Positions 25,522 to 37,464 of a stretch of 64,000 nt of DNA are shown here, in pieces (position 1 is the first letter of the stretch; each line of letters opens with the position of its first letter). Under the pieces are notes generated by a model, which was not told the origin of the DNA, searched no databases, and saw nothing but the letters and a program-made list of their open reading frames with translations. A program made the position numbers and the translations under genes. The stretch is from Linnemannia elongata (Eukaryota > Mortierellomycota > Mortierellomycetes > Mortierellales > Mortierellaceae): positions 1,550,001 through 1,614,000 of the forward strand of contig JAXBDG010000004.1 in NCBI GenBank assembly GCA_036320915.1, read 5' to 3'.

Positions 25522-28009
25522 GGTAGCCAGAAACTCGTGTTCCTTTTGGGTTCTTGTAGTCAAAGAAGGGGCTGGATAGATGGATGGATTGGGTAAGTTA
25601 GGGCAAAATGGGAGGTGAGGGATAGGAAGGGGTGGAAGGGGATAAATAGTCGGTTCTGCAACAGAGATGAGCGATAGAAGGAGATTGTGAGAAAGGAAAA
25701 AGGAAAGGAAGTGAAGAAAAGAGAAGGAAGGAGAGAAGGAAGGAGAGAAGGAAAGAATGTAGGGCTTTTTGACGTGCTCCTTATCCTTTTGTCTCGTTCT
25801 AATCAAAGTGTGGTAACCACTGTGGTCAAATGTCAGAGAAGGATACCAGAGAGAGAATGGATGAACAAAGAACAATACGATGTTGTTGGATGATGGTTCA
25901 ATGGCGTAAGATGAAGAGAGAGAAAAAGCGGAAGAAGAAATAAAAGAAGAGAGTGTGGAAGGAAACACAATGATGACAAAGACTCGCACTAAAGTGGATT
26001 GTCCTGTCCTGTCTTGTCCTGCTGCCCCTGGTCAAGGAAGAATATAAATAAGGCGGGGGGAGTCGATCTGTTCCTGTATAGAGTGAGACAGAAGCCGGTA
26101 CGGGATGATAGAAGGGTAAGGATGATGGCGGTTTCGAATGGGTAGGGGTTGGTTCCTGATTGAATGACTGGGGGTAGAGCGGTGAGTGGCTCGATGGGCA
26201 ATGCACAGTGGAAAAGGAGAAATAAATTGGCGAGATAGTAGTTAAAAGGGGCGAGGAGAGGCAAGTTGACGTTGAAAGGGGTAATGATGCTGTTAATGCA
26301 GGATATATGAACGATGTAGAGGGTGCGGGATGGGTACGTGGATGAAAGTGCGGGGCTAGTGAATGGTATGATGTCTCTTCCTGCGGTTGAAATAGAGGCT
26401 AGACTGAGCGGAACGGGAGGAGGGATCAAATGTAAGACAAAACGAAGGGAAGGTGGGCGGAAGAAGAGAACAAAAGAGAAGAGAGGGGTAACCGATCGTG
26501 TCAGGAGATCTTATGGCAGAAACAATGAGGCAAAGCAAGAAGGAAAGAAAAAAGAAAAAGACACAAAGGCACCGGAGTCATAATAAAACTAACAAAAGAA
26601 CTAAGCAGCCATTCGCTCTGTTACAATGAGCGAGTATTGCGCGAAAAAGCGAGGAAGAGGGTGGAAAAGGAAGGAAGGGGATGGATGATCCTTCTACTCG
26701 TGCGACTTTATCTGCGGGCCACAAAATGTGCAAAGTGTATGACAAAGACCAGGGCAAGAGAGAATCGCAGACTCGATATCAGCCTTGCATATACTTTCGT
26801 AAACACAATCGTTTTTCGACCGAGGTGGTCCTGTCTTCCTCTTCTCACTCCTCCGGGCCAGATTCTGATTTTGAGCATCAGAGGCAGGAAGGCTCCATAG
26901 GGATGATGTATTTTTTGTATCTCTGGGCCAGAAAAGAACCTAGTTTTTGTAATTGATTGCACGCAAGGTAAGATGGACAATCCAGGTGAGTGTAACATAC
27001 AAGCTCCCCTCTCGAGTCCAGTGGGCTTCGCCAACATTGATCTGCCTTACAAGTTCCACAACGCGGTGTTGATCAAACCGCATCCCATCACTGATTGAAA
27101 CAGCAGCACAGCCACGAGCTGGCTACTGGTCTCAGACGCGTACTCTGCGTCAATGCGACCAATTATCATTTTCTTGTCAACAGCTCTTTCTGTGTTCTCC
27201 TATGTCAACGCTATGACAGGTGGCCATGGCTCAAACATTCACCCTCTTCAACGATCATAAATGCCAAGACTTTCTCTCACAAGCTACCAAACTGGATACT
27301 GCTTTTATCCCTGCCAAGAAAACACGTCGATGCTTGGATACAGTTAATCCCTGCCAAGAATCTTCATAATATTAGCTGCCACCATGGCCCCACCTTTTGT
27401 TCCAGATAAAAAGGAGGTTCTCCATTAGCAACACACAAAATATATCCTCGTTGAAAATCTTGGCATTCAAGGGGAAGGGGACTCGCCATGGTGCCAAAAT
27501 CATTTCATAATGACAAAATAATCACGGAGATGGTGGACGGAGCAAAAATAAAATAAAAAAACGTGCTAGCAGTTCCATCCCTTTATTTCGAGTATTTTCG
27601 AGGAAGAGAGGGGATTTGTCTTGGCATGGCGCCCATGCCCCACTTGTGAGCGCAGGTCCGTTCCATATCTGGCTCCTGGCGGAATGGTGGCGGCATAGCT
27701 TTGAGCCAGCGAGCTTCAAACAAACCGGTTTAGAACCCGCGTTTTAAGAAATAGTACGCGTTCTCGTAAATATGGTTTTTCGTGCCCTCCCTCTCTTCCA
27801 GGCGTGTGTTTTTGTGAGCAGTTTTTGTCGCGCCAGATCAGTATAAAGGGAACCTTCGTCGCGCACAAATTACAGAAACCCATCAACAGCTTCTCTTTTC
27901 TCACCGACTCAGCAATACCCAGCAATAGTACCTTCAACATCTAGACATTTTTCGCACCAGCATACCTTTTCTTTTTCCACAAACCTCATCACTCAATCTA
28001 TCTCCCACA
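25522..28009. other. Divergent spacer between the Cyk3-like gene and the repeat-protein gene
   Basis: The left half (25522-26600) is purine-rich on the plus strand, which makes a pyrimidine-rich leader for the Cyk3-like gene, with GGAA-type runs near 25690-25760. The middle holds a Ser-rich open frame at 26681-26956 (91 codons) with no recognisable domain or partner exon. The right end is the promoter of the secreted repeat protein. Confidence 0.5.
27842..27848 (+). promoter_or_regulatory. TATA box of the secreted repeat-protein gene
   Basis: TATAAAG occurs 168 bp before the ATG at 28010 and is followed by C-rich and CT-rich leader sequence. Position and sequence fit a strong TATA-type fungal promoter. 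Confidence 0.55.
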
Positions 28010-29248
28010 ATGAAGATCCAATTCATCTCCCTCCTCCTGGTCGCTTCAGTCGCCATGTCCAGACCCGTCCCCTTCTCCACGACCACCACCAACGTGGCGC
28101 TGGATCGCCGCACCCTGATCGGAGACGAATATGCGGTCAACAACCAAGTCGACAACTCCCGTGGCAAGAAAACCTTTAGAGTCGACCATAACGGAGACTC
28201 CTCCATCCACAAGAGTCTCCTCTCCGACCTCGTCGATCCCTCTCGCAGCGGAGCCGACGACACCGACGGAGATTTTCGGTTCCGTCGCCGTAGTCTCCTC
28301 GGCGATTTGTTCGGCGGGAACAGCATGTCCATTAGCAACGAGAACGATAACTCCAAGCACACCCAGACCAAGAACGAGCACGACAACCAGTACACTACCG
28401 TCAACAAGATCCACAAGGAACAAACCTTGAACGATGACGAGGACGAAGGGGACTCTATGTCACCTGATTCGTTCTTCGACAAGCGCGGCAACGGCGATGA
28501 ACATGGCACTGCCTCGGCTTCCTTCGATCGCCGTGGGTTATTTGGTGGCGACTCGACGACGATCAACAACGTCAACGACAACTCCAAGCACACCCAGACA
28601 ATGAATGTCCACCATAACCGTGACACCTCCATCACAAAACTCCACAAGCATCAACAATCTAGTCGCCCCCGTCCCCGTCGAGGAGACGCGACCATCCCCA
28701 AGGGCTTCTTTGACCGCCGCAGCAATGAATCGAACGACATGAACCGCCGTAGTCTTCTGGGCGATCTATTCGGCGGGAACTCCATGTCGATCAATAACGT
28801 CAACGACAACTCTCAAACTAAGAAGACTCTCAACTCTCACGGAAACCGTAACACCCACATCACCAAAATCCACAAGACCACCAACTCTCGCCACCGCGAC
28901 GAGGACAACAACTCGGACTCGAATGCAGGCTTCTTTGATAAGCGTGGATTGCTGTTCGGCAGCGATGAGATGGTGATCAACAACGAGAATGACAACTCCC
29001 AAACCAAAAAGACTCTCAACTCTCATGGAAACCGCCACGCCCTCATCACTCGCATCCACAAGTCTTCTTCCCATGGCTCAAACTTCTTTGGCAAGCGTGG
29101 TTTTTTGTTCGGCGACAAGTCGACGGTGATCACCAACCAGAACGATAACTCACAGAACAAAAAGACCCTCAACTCTCACCACAACCGCAACAGCTTTGAC
29201 GAGGCTACAGTCGAGAAGAACATGCGCGTTGTCGAGGATGGGTTCTGA
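28010..29248 (+). CDS. Secreted repeat protein with dibasic (Kex2-type) sites
   Basis: This single-exon gene encodes 412 residues. It begins with a clear signal peptide (MKIQFISLLLVASVAMS). The rest consists of about six imperfect repeats of 50-75 residues. Each has a dibasic site (DRR, RRR, DKR, DRR, NRR, DKR, GKR near residues 33, 93, 158, 173, 246, 311 and 361). A short hydrophobic start such as GLLFG or SLLGDLFGGNSM follows. Next is a hydrophilic core of the form INNVNDNSQTKKTLNSHGNR, ending ITKIHK. No Cys or membrane segment is seen after the signal. The design fits fungal Kex2-processed repeat proteins (KEPs), which release several related peptides, but a cell-wall or matrix protein with a beta-repeat fold is also possible. 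Codon choice is strongly biased to C-ending codons, suggesting high expression. I do not recognise a specific family. Confidence 0.85.
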   Translation: MKIQFISLLLVASVAMSRPVPFSTTTTNVALDRRTLIGDEYAVNNQVDNSRGKKTFRVDHNGDSSIHKSLLSDLVDPSRSGADDTDGDFRFRRRSLLGDLFGGNSMSISNENDNSKHTQTKNEHDNQYTTVNKIHKEQTLNDDEDEGDSMSPDSFFDKRGNGDEHGTASASFDRRGLFGGDSTTINNVNDNSKHTQTMNVHHNRDTSITKLHKHQQSSRPRPRRGDATIPKGFFDRRSNESNDMNRRSLLGDLFGGNSMSINNVNDNSQTKKTLNSHGNRNTHITKIHKTTNSRHRDEDNNSDSNAGFFDKRGLLFGSDEMVINNENDNSQTKKTLNSHGNRHALITRIHKSSSHGSNFFGKRGFLFGDKSTVITNQNDNSQNKKTLNSHHNRNSFDEATVEKNMRVVEDGF

Positions 29249-29521
29249 GTATGAGGAGGATGGATGTAATTCGATGGAGGGCATAAAAAGACACTATTAT
29301 TACAATTTGATAGAACTAGTATGAAATGAGGAGGGGGAGAACCTTCTATCTCTGGGCGATATTAGGAGTCCAAGGTGAAAAAAAGGGAAGAGGGCAAAGA
29401 GAATGGCTATGTGCAAATTATTTGAATCAAAGTAGTAGAAAATAAAAACCCGATTGCTTACGATACACGAACGAAAGAAAGAACAACAAACAAAAAAAAA
29501 ATATTGAAAAAATAACCCCCC

Positions 29522-32382
29522 TTAGACGGGACGGCCGGCTCCACTACGCATGCCCTTCTTGTTCTCGGTAACGACAGTCTTGACATACTCGTCAACTCCG
29601 CCCTCAAGACGGATCAACTTGCCGCCTTTGACACGGTAAACAACTCCGGCCTCCTCTTGGGCCCTCAACGCATCATCTTCGTCGTCCTCATCGCTCTCGT
29701 CCTCGTCGTCCTCGCAGACAGCTTTGACAAAGTAAGCGTCGTGAGAGACCAGGACAACGGCACCGGTGTACTCCTTGAGCGCAACAATCAGTCCCTGAAT
29801 GGTCGCCATGTCCAAATGGTTGGTGATCTCATCCAGCAATAACACTTGGGGTCCACCGTGGACACAGATCGCCAGTGCAACGCGAGCCTTCTGTCCTCCA
29901 GAAAGCGTCGACATTGGCAAGACCGCAACTTGACCAGCAACACCAAACGATCCCAGGTACTTGCGAGCCGCCGGTTGGGTCTTGTAATCCTCGGGGAACT
30001 CGTCCATCAGGTACTGCACCGCCGACTTGGTCGCATATCCGTCCAGCTTGTCAACGTTGTGCTGCGAGAAATAGCCAACTTTGACCAACGACGAGAACCG
30101 CTCGACAGTTCCAGAGGTGGGCACAGCCTCGCCCGAGAGCAAAGACATCAGGGTCGACTTTCCGCATCCGTTTGGTCCCAAGAGTGCAATCCTCGACGAG
30201 TGGTGAAGCGAGAGGCTGACGTTCTGGATGACAGGGCCGGTCTTGCGGGCGGGGGCGCCAGGGTATGAGTAGGTGACATTGTTGAGAGAGATCAAGGTCG
30301 TAGGGTTGCCGCGGAGCTCCATAGGTATGGGCAAGGGAATCGTGACGGGGGGTTCGGGCACCTCGCGCTCGACGGCAATTCCCTGGGTCAGATGGTAACC
30401 AGCGACGTACGACTGCTTCATCCGCTTGCCGTTCTCCAGCTTGTTATGTCCAGCCAATCGATCCAATTTCTACGAGTTATTCAGAACAAAACATATGCAT
30501 ATTAGTTTCCGGTTCCTCAAACAATACCTTTGACAACACCAAAACAAAAAACAGTGCCTTGTCGTTATAAGTACCTTTTGGCGAGAGGCGATGACAGCAC
30601 CACGCTTATCGTCTCCAGTCTTGCTCATGATGGAGCGTTGCTTGTTGATAGTGTCCCGGACATGCTTCCTCTTCTTCTCCAATGCGTCGGCGATACGGTC
30701 CTTCATCTTGGCCTTGTCCTCCATCTTCATCTCATATTCGTCGTAGTTTCCAGGGAAGTAATTCAGCTGGCAGTCGCGAAGTCGGATGATCTCCTGGGAG
30801 ACAGTGTTCAAAAAGCTGCGGTCGTGAGAGACAACGACCACGGTCTGATCCTCGCCAATGTTCTCCAAGAGGTAGTTCTGGAGCCAGATAATAGCAGGCA
30901 AGTCCAAATGGCTATTGCAGTGAGAGAGATGCGGACGAAATTAATAATTATGTCAATCATATCCTTCAATACACTTTCCTGCTTTCGATCAAAGCCGTTA
31001 CAGCGTATAACATCATAGACTAGGTTGACTTACTTGGTGGGCTCGTCCAAGAGAAGCAAGTCAGGCTTCAAGAACAGGGCCGTGGCAAGAGCGATTCTCA
31101 TCTTCCATCCTCCGGAGAACTGCTTGATGGGCAAATCTTGGTTGGCGGGTGTGAATCCAAGACCCCTCAACAACTCGCGAGCCCTGGACTCGGCAGAATC
31201 GGCTTCGATCTGCTGTAACTTGTTGAAGACAGACTCCATCATCTCGTGGGCCTGGTTCAAGACATCGATTGAGGGCTCGACACCCTCAATGGGGACATCC
31301 TCAAAGGCCTTCTTGGCGTCCTTCTCCTCCTCCTCGACAATGAGTAACAGTTCACGAGCCTCAGCTCCGCGCTTGCCACTTCGACGGATCGCCAGCTTTT
31401 GTTGGGCCGCCAACTTGACTTTCATACGCTCCCACTCCAGCTTCTTGATGCTCTTGACCAACTGCTTCGGGTACTTGTTGATCGCCTGGTGGAGGAGCTT
31501 CGACTCGGCCATGAGGAGGGTGCGCTCGGTATCAGCCTTCAAGACTGTTTCGACAACAGTTTGTTCCTCGGGAGTCTCGGAGGGCAGCTGCTCAATGTAG
31601 AGGGTGCGGAGATTGAGCGGAAAGCCGATCAATTGACCATATCCGATCGTCTTAAGCAGAGTTGACTTTCCCGTTCCGTTGCGACCGATGAGTCCATACA
31701 TGGTTCCAGACTTGAACCATAGTCGGGCGTCCTTTAGAAGAGGCCGCTCGCCAATGCTGATGTTGACCTGCTTGAGATCAACCTCCTTGGACAAAGTTTC
31801 GAGTGTTTCCTCGTGGAATCGTGACTGCTGCGAATAAGCCTCCACAACGGCCGTGTCGCCTACAAAGGCGTCCTTTCCGGGGACGGGTGATCCGGGGGCG
31901 GATGAGGCTGCCGATGCTCCTGCGGATGACTTTGAGGCGAGCTTCTTTGCAGCCTTGGACATCTTGACGGGCTTAGATTTGAAGGGCTTCTTGGTGCCTG
32001 CTGATGCGGATGATGACTGCTTGTCGTCCTGTTCGCTCGAGTCCTCGTTGCTGTCGTCATCTTTGTCGTCGTCATTGTCGTCGACGGAGAGGTTTTTGAG
32101 GGCGTTATCGATCTTGACGAGGTTGCTGGGGTTAGCGGAAGACGAGGAAGATGTTGTTGAAGGTGCGCTGGCAAAGAGGTCATTAAGGGAAGTATAGAAG
32201 GTATCGAGAGCATCGTCCTCGAGTCCTCCGTCGACGAGGAAGTGCTCGGTCTCCTCGCGAAGGGCGTCAACGGTGGTGAAGGACTGTGCGTCGATGATGG
32301 ATGCCAGGTATTCCCTGATGTCGTTGTCCAGCGAGACGGAGGCGGGCAACCTGGCGATAAAGATCTTTGATGACACGGGCAT
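29522..32382 (-). CDS. ABC-F family ATPase (ribosome-associated, Gcn20/Arb1-like)
   Basis: Three exons (32382-31034, 30911-30575, 30469-29522) encode 877 residues with two ATP-binding cassettes and no membrane segment, as in ABC-F translation factors. The first ~75 residues form a small helical domain like that at the Gcn20/ABCF3 N-terminus. An acidic Asp/Ser-rich linker and a Lys-rich stretch follow. Cassette 1 has Walker A GRNGTGKST, signature FSGGW and Walker B LLLLDEPTNHLD, the latter split by intron 1 after DEPT. The inter-cassette linker is charged and helical. Cassette 2 has GPNGCGKST, LSGGQ and LLLLDEITNHLD, where Ile replaces the usual Pro. An acidic insertion (EDDEDESDEDDEDD) follows the last H-loop. 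A role in translation or ribosome biogenesis in the cytosol is inferred from the family; the exact orthologue (Gcn20, Arb1 or another) is not settled. Confidence 0.9.
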
Positions 32383-32910
32383 GGTACCAAGCGTTTTTTT
32401 TCTTTTTTTCCTTTTGCCTGGGGAATGTGGGAGAGTGTAGTGTTGTCGGTGTTTTTGCCTTGGAAGAGTGAAAAGAGTAAAGGCGAGTGAGTGTGTGAGG
32501 TGATGAGTTGTTGTGAGAAAGTGAAGTGATGAAAAGAAAGAGTGATTCAATCGCGTCTTCGACCCTTGCTCTTTTATTGCCTACCGGCATTTGTATACGG
32601 CACACAACGAGAGGGGAGTAGAAAGGAAAAAAAAGAAAGAAAAAAAAAAACCTTAACCGAAAAAGCAGTCATCCCGCAGTTTTCAATGCCTGCGGGCTTG
32701 GAGCTATTGGAGAAATCAACTTGGCTGTGTCCACTCCGACACATTCAAAAAATATTCCGTTTGGGTATTATCCTTGTTGATGTGATATCAATGCATAAAG
32801 CAAACAATTGAACCACTTTGTCGGTCTACTTTCTTACTTCTTCTTCTCAATCGGGCGGACAATTGCACAGTATGTATGTACATAGACTTTGTTATTTATT
32901 ATTACACGTT
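32383..32910. other. Spacer upstream of the ABC-F gene
   Basis: The left 200 bp are the promoter and CT-rich leader of the ABC-F gene, with a TATA-like AATAAAAGA on the minus strand at about 32571-32579. The remainder is the 3' flank of the next minus-strand gene. No other feature was seen. Confidence 0.5.
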
Positions 32911-34627
32911 TTACATTTGGCTGGTCGGTGCGCTGGCCCCAGTAATCGTCGTTCGATGAACATAGGGCCGCTCACTGCCAGGATGTGAATTCCCCTGCGA
33001 CATATTCTGGAAGGCAATCAGAACCTCTGACGTGCGATGGCCCTGGCCGTTCAACTGCTGTTGTACGCTATTGGCATCGCCATTCATCTTGATCTCCACA
33101 TCCACAAACAGTGGGTACTATTAGATGCATCACAAATAAAAAAAAATCAAGAACGTTCATTAGTATCCTAGTTACAAATTGGGAGCAGGCTGCCAGCAAG
33201 TAGGGAAGAAGAAAAGAGGAGAGCAACGCACGTCTTGGTAGAATTCGTCGGCGCCGAGATGGACAATGGTCTTGTCGTCACAGCAGGAATCGAGCATGAA
33301 GACATGACCACAACGGATATGGATAAAGGCCTGAGAGATACCGGCCCAAACACGTGGATCGGCCTTGAGATGTCGTTCGATCGAAAGGATCGAGCTCTGG
33401 ATGCTGTCCTCGAGGACAGGGATCGAGTCCGAGATCGTAGGCTCAACCAGCTTCTTGGTTAGCCAGTCTTCCAACAGCCGACAGAGGACATTCGTCTTGG
33501 CATTCCCATGTGAAGCCAAATGAGGGATCTAAGTGAAAAAAGGATACAAATGCAAAGGAAGGAGTATTGATTTTGTTTAGTGAGCAAATATCCATAGGAC
33601 CATGCGGATACGGAATGGTGTGGTATGATTAGCACCCTCGCATACGGACACGCAAATGGCGTGTATCCTATCCACGCGTTTAGAAAGCGACCGACAAAGC
33701 GAATCATACTTACAGCGAGGAACCCACCCCCACGGCCAATGCCATCAAAAAAGTAGGTCGAGCGGATGGTGGACACACTCTTCCAATAATCCTTCTCCAT
33801 CACAGCCAAGAACAGCGCATAGCTCTCTCGCTCTTCAACCGACTGCCAGGCAGGGATATTACTCGAGAACGTGAACCCAACAGTGGGGGCACTGCTGGAG
33901 GCTTGTATCCGAAAGGGGGATTGAGTACTGGGAGCAGATGTGGATGGGCGGCTGCCGATAGACATGTTGTCAAGTTGCTCTGTTGGCATCTGGTCGCAAG
34001 CAAGCTGTGTTTGTTGCTGTTGTTTCTTTTGGAACCGGGAAGAAAAGACAAGAGTATCGTTATCTTCCTCTTTATCGGACAATTCATCCACATCGCTGTC
34101 CCCACAGCCCATGTAGGGCGTCAAGGGTGGCGATGGGATGTCGATAGCTGCCGATGTAGATTGCTTGGACCCTTGTTCACACTCGGCGGACAGGGACCAT
34201 GACTCGAAACCTGAGTCTTGATTTGAAGGTGCAGAGTCCTTGCACCCTGTTACAAAAGTGTTAAGAATAAAACGTGGTAAAGACGAAAAGTATGGTTAAG
34301 TATGGTAATAACTGGGGTTTACATCGTCGACGTAAACCATCCTCTCTTTCCACACGCAGAAACACTTGAGAAGATCCTTAAAGGTTGATTCCCACACACA
34401 TCATGCTCTATCGGCGTTGAAGACAGTGAAAGGACAACGTGGCCTCGGACCGTGTTTCTTTGTTTGTGTGTAGCTGTTCTTTTTTTCTTTACTCGAGGCA
34501 AAGGCCGAGTCGAGTCACACTGGCGAGTGATGGAGATAGAGTATTATGTATGTGGTTGGAAGAGAAGCAGGACGTTACCTGAATTGAGGAATGGCGGACT
34601 ACAAGCTGAGATAGGCGAGTGAAGCAT
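32911..34627 (-). CDS. Unrecognised protein, four exons, 361 aa
   Basis: Exons 34627-34579, 34246-33714, 33528-33232 and 33117-32911 join in phase to give 361 residues. I do not recognise the family. The N-terminal ~110 residues are Ser/Asp/Gln-rich and probably disordered (PSPPLTPYMGCGDSDVDELSDKEED). A folded region follows, starting SVEERESYALFLAVMEKDYWKSVSTIRSTYFFDGIGRGGGFLA. It runs through VLCRLLEDWLTKKLVEPTISDSIPVLEDSIQSSILSIERHL to QAFIHIRCGHVFMLDSCCDDKTIVHLGADEFYQDYPLFVDVEIKMNG. The tail is polar. There is no signal peptide or membrane helix. Even coding quality and clean splice phases argue for a real gene. Function is unknown. Confidence 0.75.
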
Positions 34628-36453
34628 GTTGTGTAGATAGAGGAGAGTGATAGATAAAAGGAGCGATGGGCGGTTGTTGAGCGTAGAGGTAGAGGAGTAG
34701 TAGTAAGGAGCAGAGAAGCAGTGGTGGTGAGTGGTGTTTATTGCTTAAAGAAGAGAGAAGGGAGAGAGAGCAGAGTGAAAGAGCGTTGAAGTGGCGAAGT
34801 TGTGAGTGAGAGTGGGATAGCTTGGATACGTTCAAGAACGAAGGAGGAAGAAAAGAGTCGAGAATGAAAGAAGAAGATTGACTTTGTTTGCTTTGTTAAC
34901 GATAGAAGAACAAACAGACAAGCTGGGGATGACGAGCAGAGTATAGCACAGTGGAGAAGAAGGTTAAACACAAAAGAAGAAAAAAGAAGAAAAAAAAGAC
35001 GAGATAGGGGAGCCAGAAGACAATTAGCAAAGGACGGTTGTGGTTGTTATCTATGGCGGTTTGACGGAGGACGGAGAACGTCGAAGAGGACGACGACGAT
35101 TGTCTCCGTCTCCGGGTTGAGAGAGGAAGGGAGCACTTCGCTTCATTGGAGGCTATGTGTTTTGAGACTATCCAGTCCTCTCTCCCCTTGCACCTTGCAG
35201 AAGCAGGACAGGATAGATAGGGTAGTAAGGGAAGAGGTCGACGGAGGGTGAAGATAAGAGACAAAGAGACAGAGAGACAGATACATGTCCACCGTACACG
35301 TACATGCACATTATCGATAGTCGTCGATTGGAAATGAGAATTTGTCGCTCCTTTTTCATGATACCGTGACAATGACGGGGGGCTACATGAACATATATCC
35401 ATCGCCATCGCCATCGCACCTTGCTAACTTTTTTTCTATTCTTTTCATATTACCTATCCGTCCTTTCAACAGGGCTCTTTTAGGTTTGCATATTTTTGTG
35501 TGTTTTTGTCAAATATGTTCATTTTGGCGATGGCACAAGACCCTTGGGTTGTTGTTTTTTAGCCAACAGATTGTGTAATGATCGGGAGACTTTGCACATG
35601 GGTCTCTCTGCTCTGTTCCTTTTGTTATTATCGCCTTCCTTCCGCAAAAAATGTATTTCCATTTGACAAATACCGATACCGCGACTGAGAGCGTGTGTAT
35701 GTGTGTGTGTGAAGGAGAGAGGCTGTGTGATGTTCCTCTTGTGAATGATATCGATGGGATCGATAAATGCAAGGATGAACGCTCACTCTCTCTCCTCTTC
35801 CTCCGTTTGGAGTCAACAAAAAAGGGTTCTATTTACCGCACTGTTCATGTGTGATAACTGAGGATGCTTATCAGTCGGGAACTAGCCCAAGAATCCTTCT
35901 CCGTCATTGTCATCATCAACATCATCGATGTCCGATAATAAAAACTAGCCCACTCCGCCTCCGGACACTGTAACTCAAACACATGAGAGCGAAATAGGGC
36001 ACAACGAGCAATGGTAAAAGAGTGAAAAAATAGCATGAAGGTACAAAAACTACGGTTACATGAGATTGATAATATGACCATCCTACAGACATCCGCTAGG
36101 CTAGGTTGGTCAAGTTTATTTGCTGTCTAGAGCATCTATGTAAAAAGAGGACAAGCATATCCTCTAAACGAGAAAGGGAGATTGTTATTGTTTTATCTCA
36201 TTCGTAGGGTGACGGATGCGCACTGCGACCAGCTGAAAGGTGCCTTCGTTTACTCGTATTGCTTGTTTACCTTCCTAAGCAGTTGGTCCTCTAACTTTTC
36301 GGGGCTTGCGGGAAGGGGAGACGTCTATTGGTGAAGAAAAAAGGGGGGTATGTTGAGTATTCAGTCTGTTCAAACCTGAGGCAACGCGAAAGACCTACAT
36401 ACTACTAGGAGTAGCCCCACAAGCATTCAAAAACAACGAGTCAGAGAGATGGT
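34628..36453. other. Gene-poor upstream region of the 361-aa gene
   Basis: This stretch is purine-rich on the plus strand from 34628 to about 35330, giving an extended pyrimidine-rich leader on the minus strand. A GT dinucleotide run lies near 35695-35712. No open frame with a recognisable domain or coding-like codon use was found. Confidence 0.5.
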
Positions 36454-36791
36454 GAAGCAAGCGATTCGCCCGAGTATAACGCAACAACATCATTGCAACT
36501 ACAAGCTCCCTGGTCAGTTGAGAGCCGCAAGGACAACGAAGGCCTTGAAGGACAGAGTGGCATGTCAAACAAGGAAGCATTCAACTCGGACTACCGTCTG
36601 GATCAGCGCGCAGGATTCAATCGGGTACTGAGCTGTGCAGATTCTTCTGAATCGACAGCAGAGCTGGGTTGAGCCGTGCAGATTCGCTCTGGATCGGACA
36701 TCAGTTGGTTCCAGCTCTGTACCGTGCAGATTTCCTCTGGAGCAGACTCAAGATGCCAATGATGCTGGCGCTGTGCAGAGTCTGGCTGGCT
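36454..36791 (+). repeat. Direct repeat, copy 1
   Basis: This ~338-bp unit recurs at 36870-37204. The core 36502-36791 matches 36915-37204 at a constant offset of 413 bp with only three mismatches by eye; the first ~45 bp are more diverged. Inside it a TGCAGATT motif recurs three times at 41-48 bp spacing (about 36636, 36677, 36725). No protein or RNA family is recognised. Confidence 0.92.
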
Positions 36792-36869
36792 TGCTGGTGG
36801 TGCGCTGAGAACGACCTTTCCCAACGTATCCACGCTGTCGGCACCATTCGGTCTGTAGGGCCAAGTCTC

Positions 36870-37204
36870 GAAGCAAGCGATTCGCCCGAGTAAAACGTAG
36901 CATCATAGTAACTGCAAGCTCCCTGGTCAGTTGAGAGCCGCAAGGACAACGAAGGCCTTGAAGGACAGAGTGGCATGTCAAACAAGGAAGCATTCAACTC
37001 GGACTACCGTCTGGATCAGCGCGCAGGATTCAATCGGGTACTGAGCTGTGCAGATTCTTCTGGATCGACAGCAGAGCTGGGTTGAGCCGTGCAGATTCGC
37101 TCTGGATCGGACATCAGTTGGTTCCAGCTCTGTACCGTGCAGATTTCTTCTGGAGCAGACTCAAGATGCCAATGATGCTGGCGCTGTGCAGAATCTGGCT
37201 GGCT
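36870..37204 (+). repeat. Direct repeat, copy 2
   Basis: This is the second copy of the unit at 36454-36791, nearly identical over 290 bp. About 78 bp of diverged sequence separates the copies. It lies 242 bp before the LINE target-site duplication. Confidence 0.92.
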
Positions 37205-37446
37205 CGCAGACCGTGTGCTGGAAGCGACCAACTCCCCCGGCACACCGATGATGTCGCAAGACTTGGCTTACTCGCTAGTGAGGGATGTGTAAGGAGAAGG
37301 AAAAGGATGAGAAGTGAGGGATGGAAATTTGGAGTGATGACGAATCTATATAACAATCGTTGCCTTATTACGTCACGAAAAACTGAATAAGACTCCTCTT
37401 ATCACGTGAGTAAACATGTAGCTGCTGCGACTTGCAGCTGCTAACA

Positions 37447-37464
37447 CTCACACAGTGCGCATAC
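37447..37464 (+). repeat. Target-site duplication, left copy
   Basis: The 18-bp sequence CTCACACAGTGCGCATAC occurs here and again at 38841-38858, exactly flanking the LINE fragment and its A tail. Both copies are identical. Confidence 0.95.

Noticed and set aside
26681..26956. 91-codon Ser-rich plus-strand frame
   Set aside because: Low-complexity, no domain, no splice sites joining it to another exon.
34896..35414. 172-codon minus-strand frame upstream of the 361-aa gene
   Set aside because: It is a translation of CT-rich leader (Ser/Leu/Phe runs) with no domain.
37455..37464. GTG start for the LINE frame within the target-site duplication
   Set aside because: The duplicated bases are host DNA, so the frame running into them is chance; the element is simply 5'-truncated.
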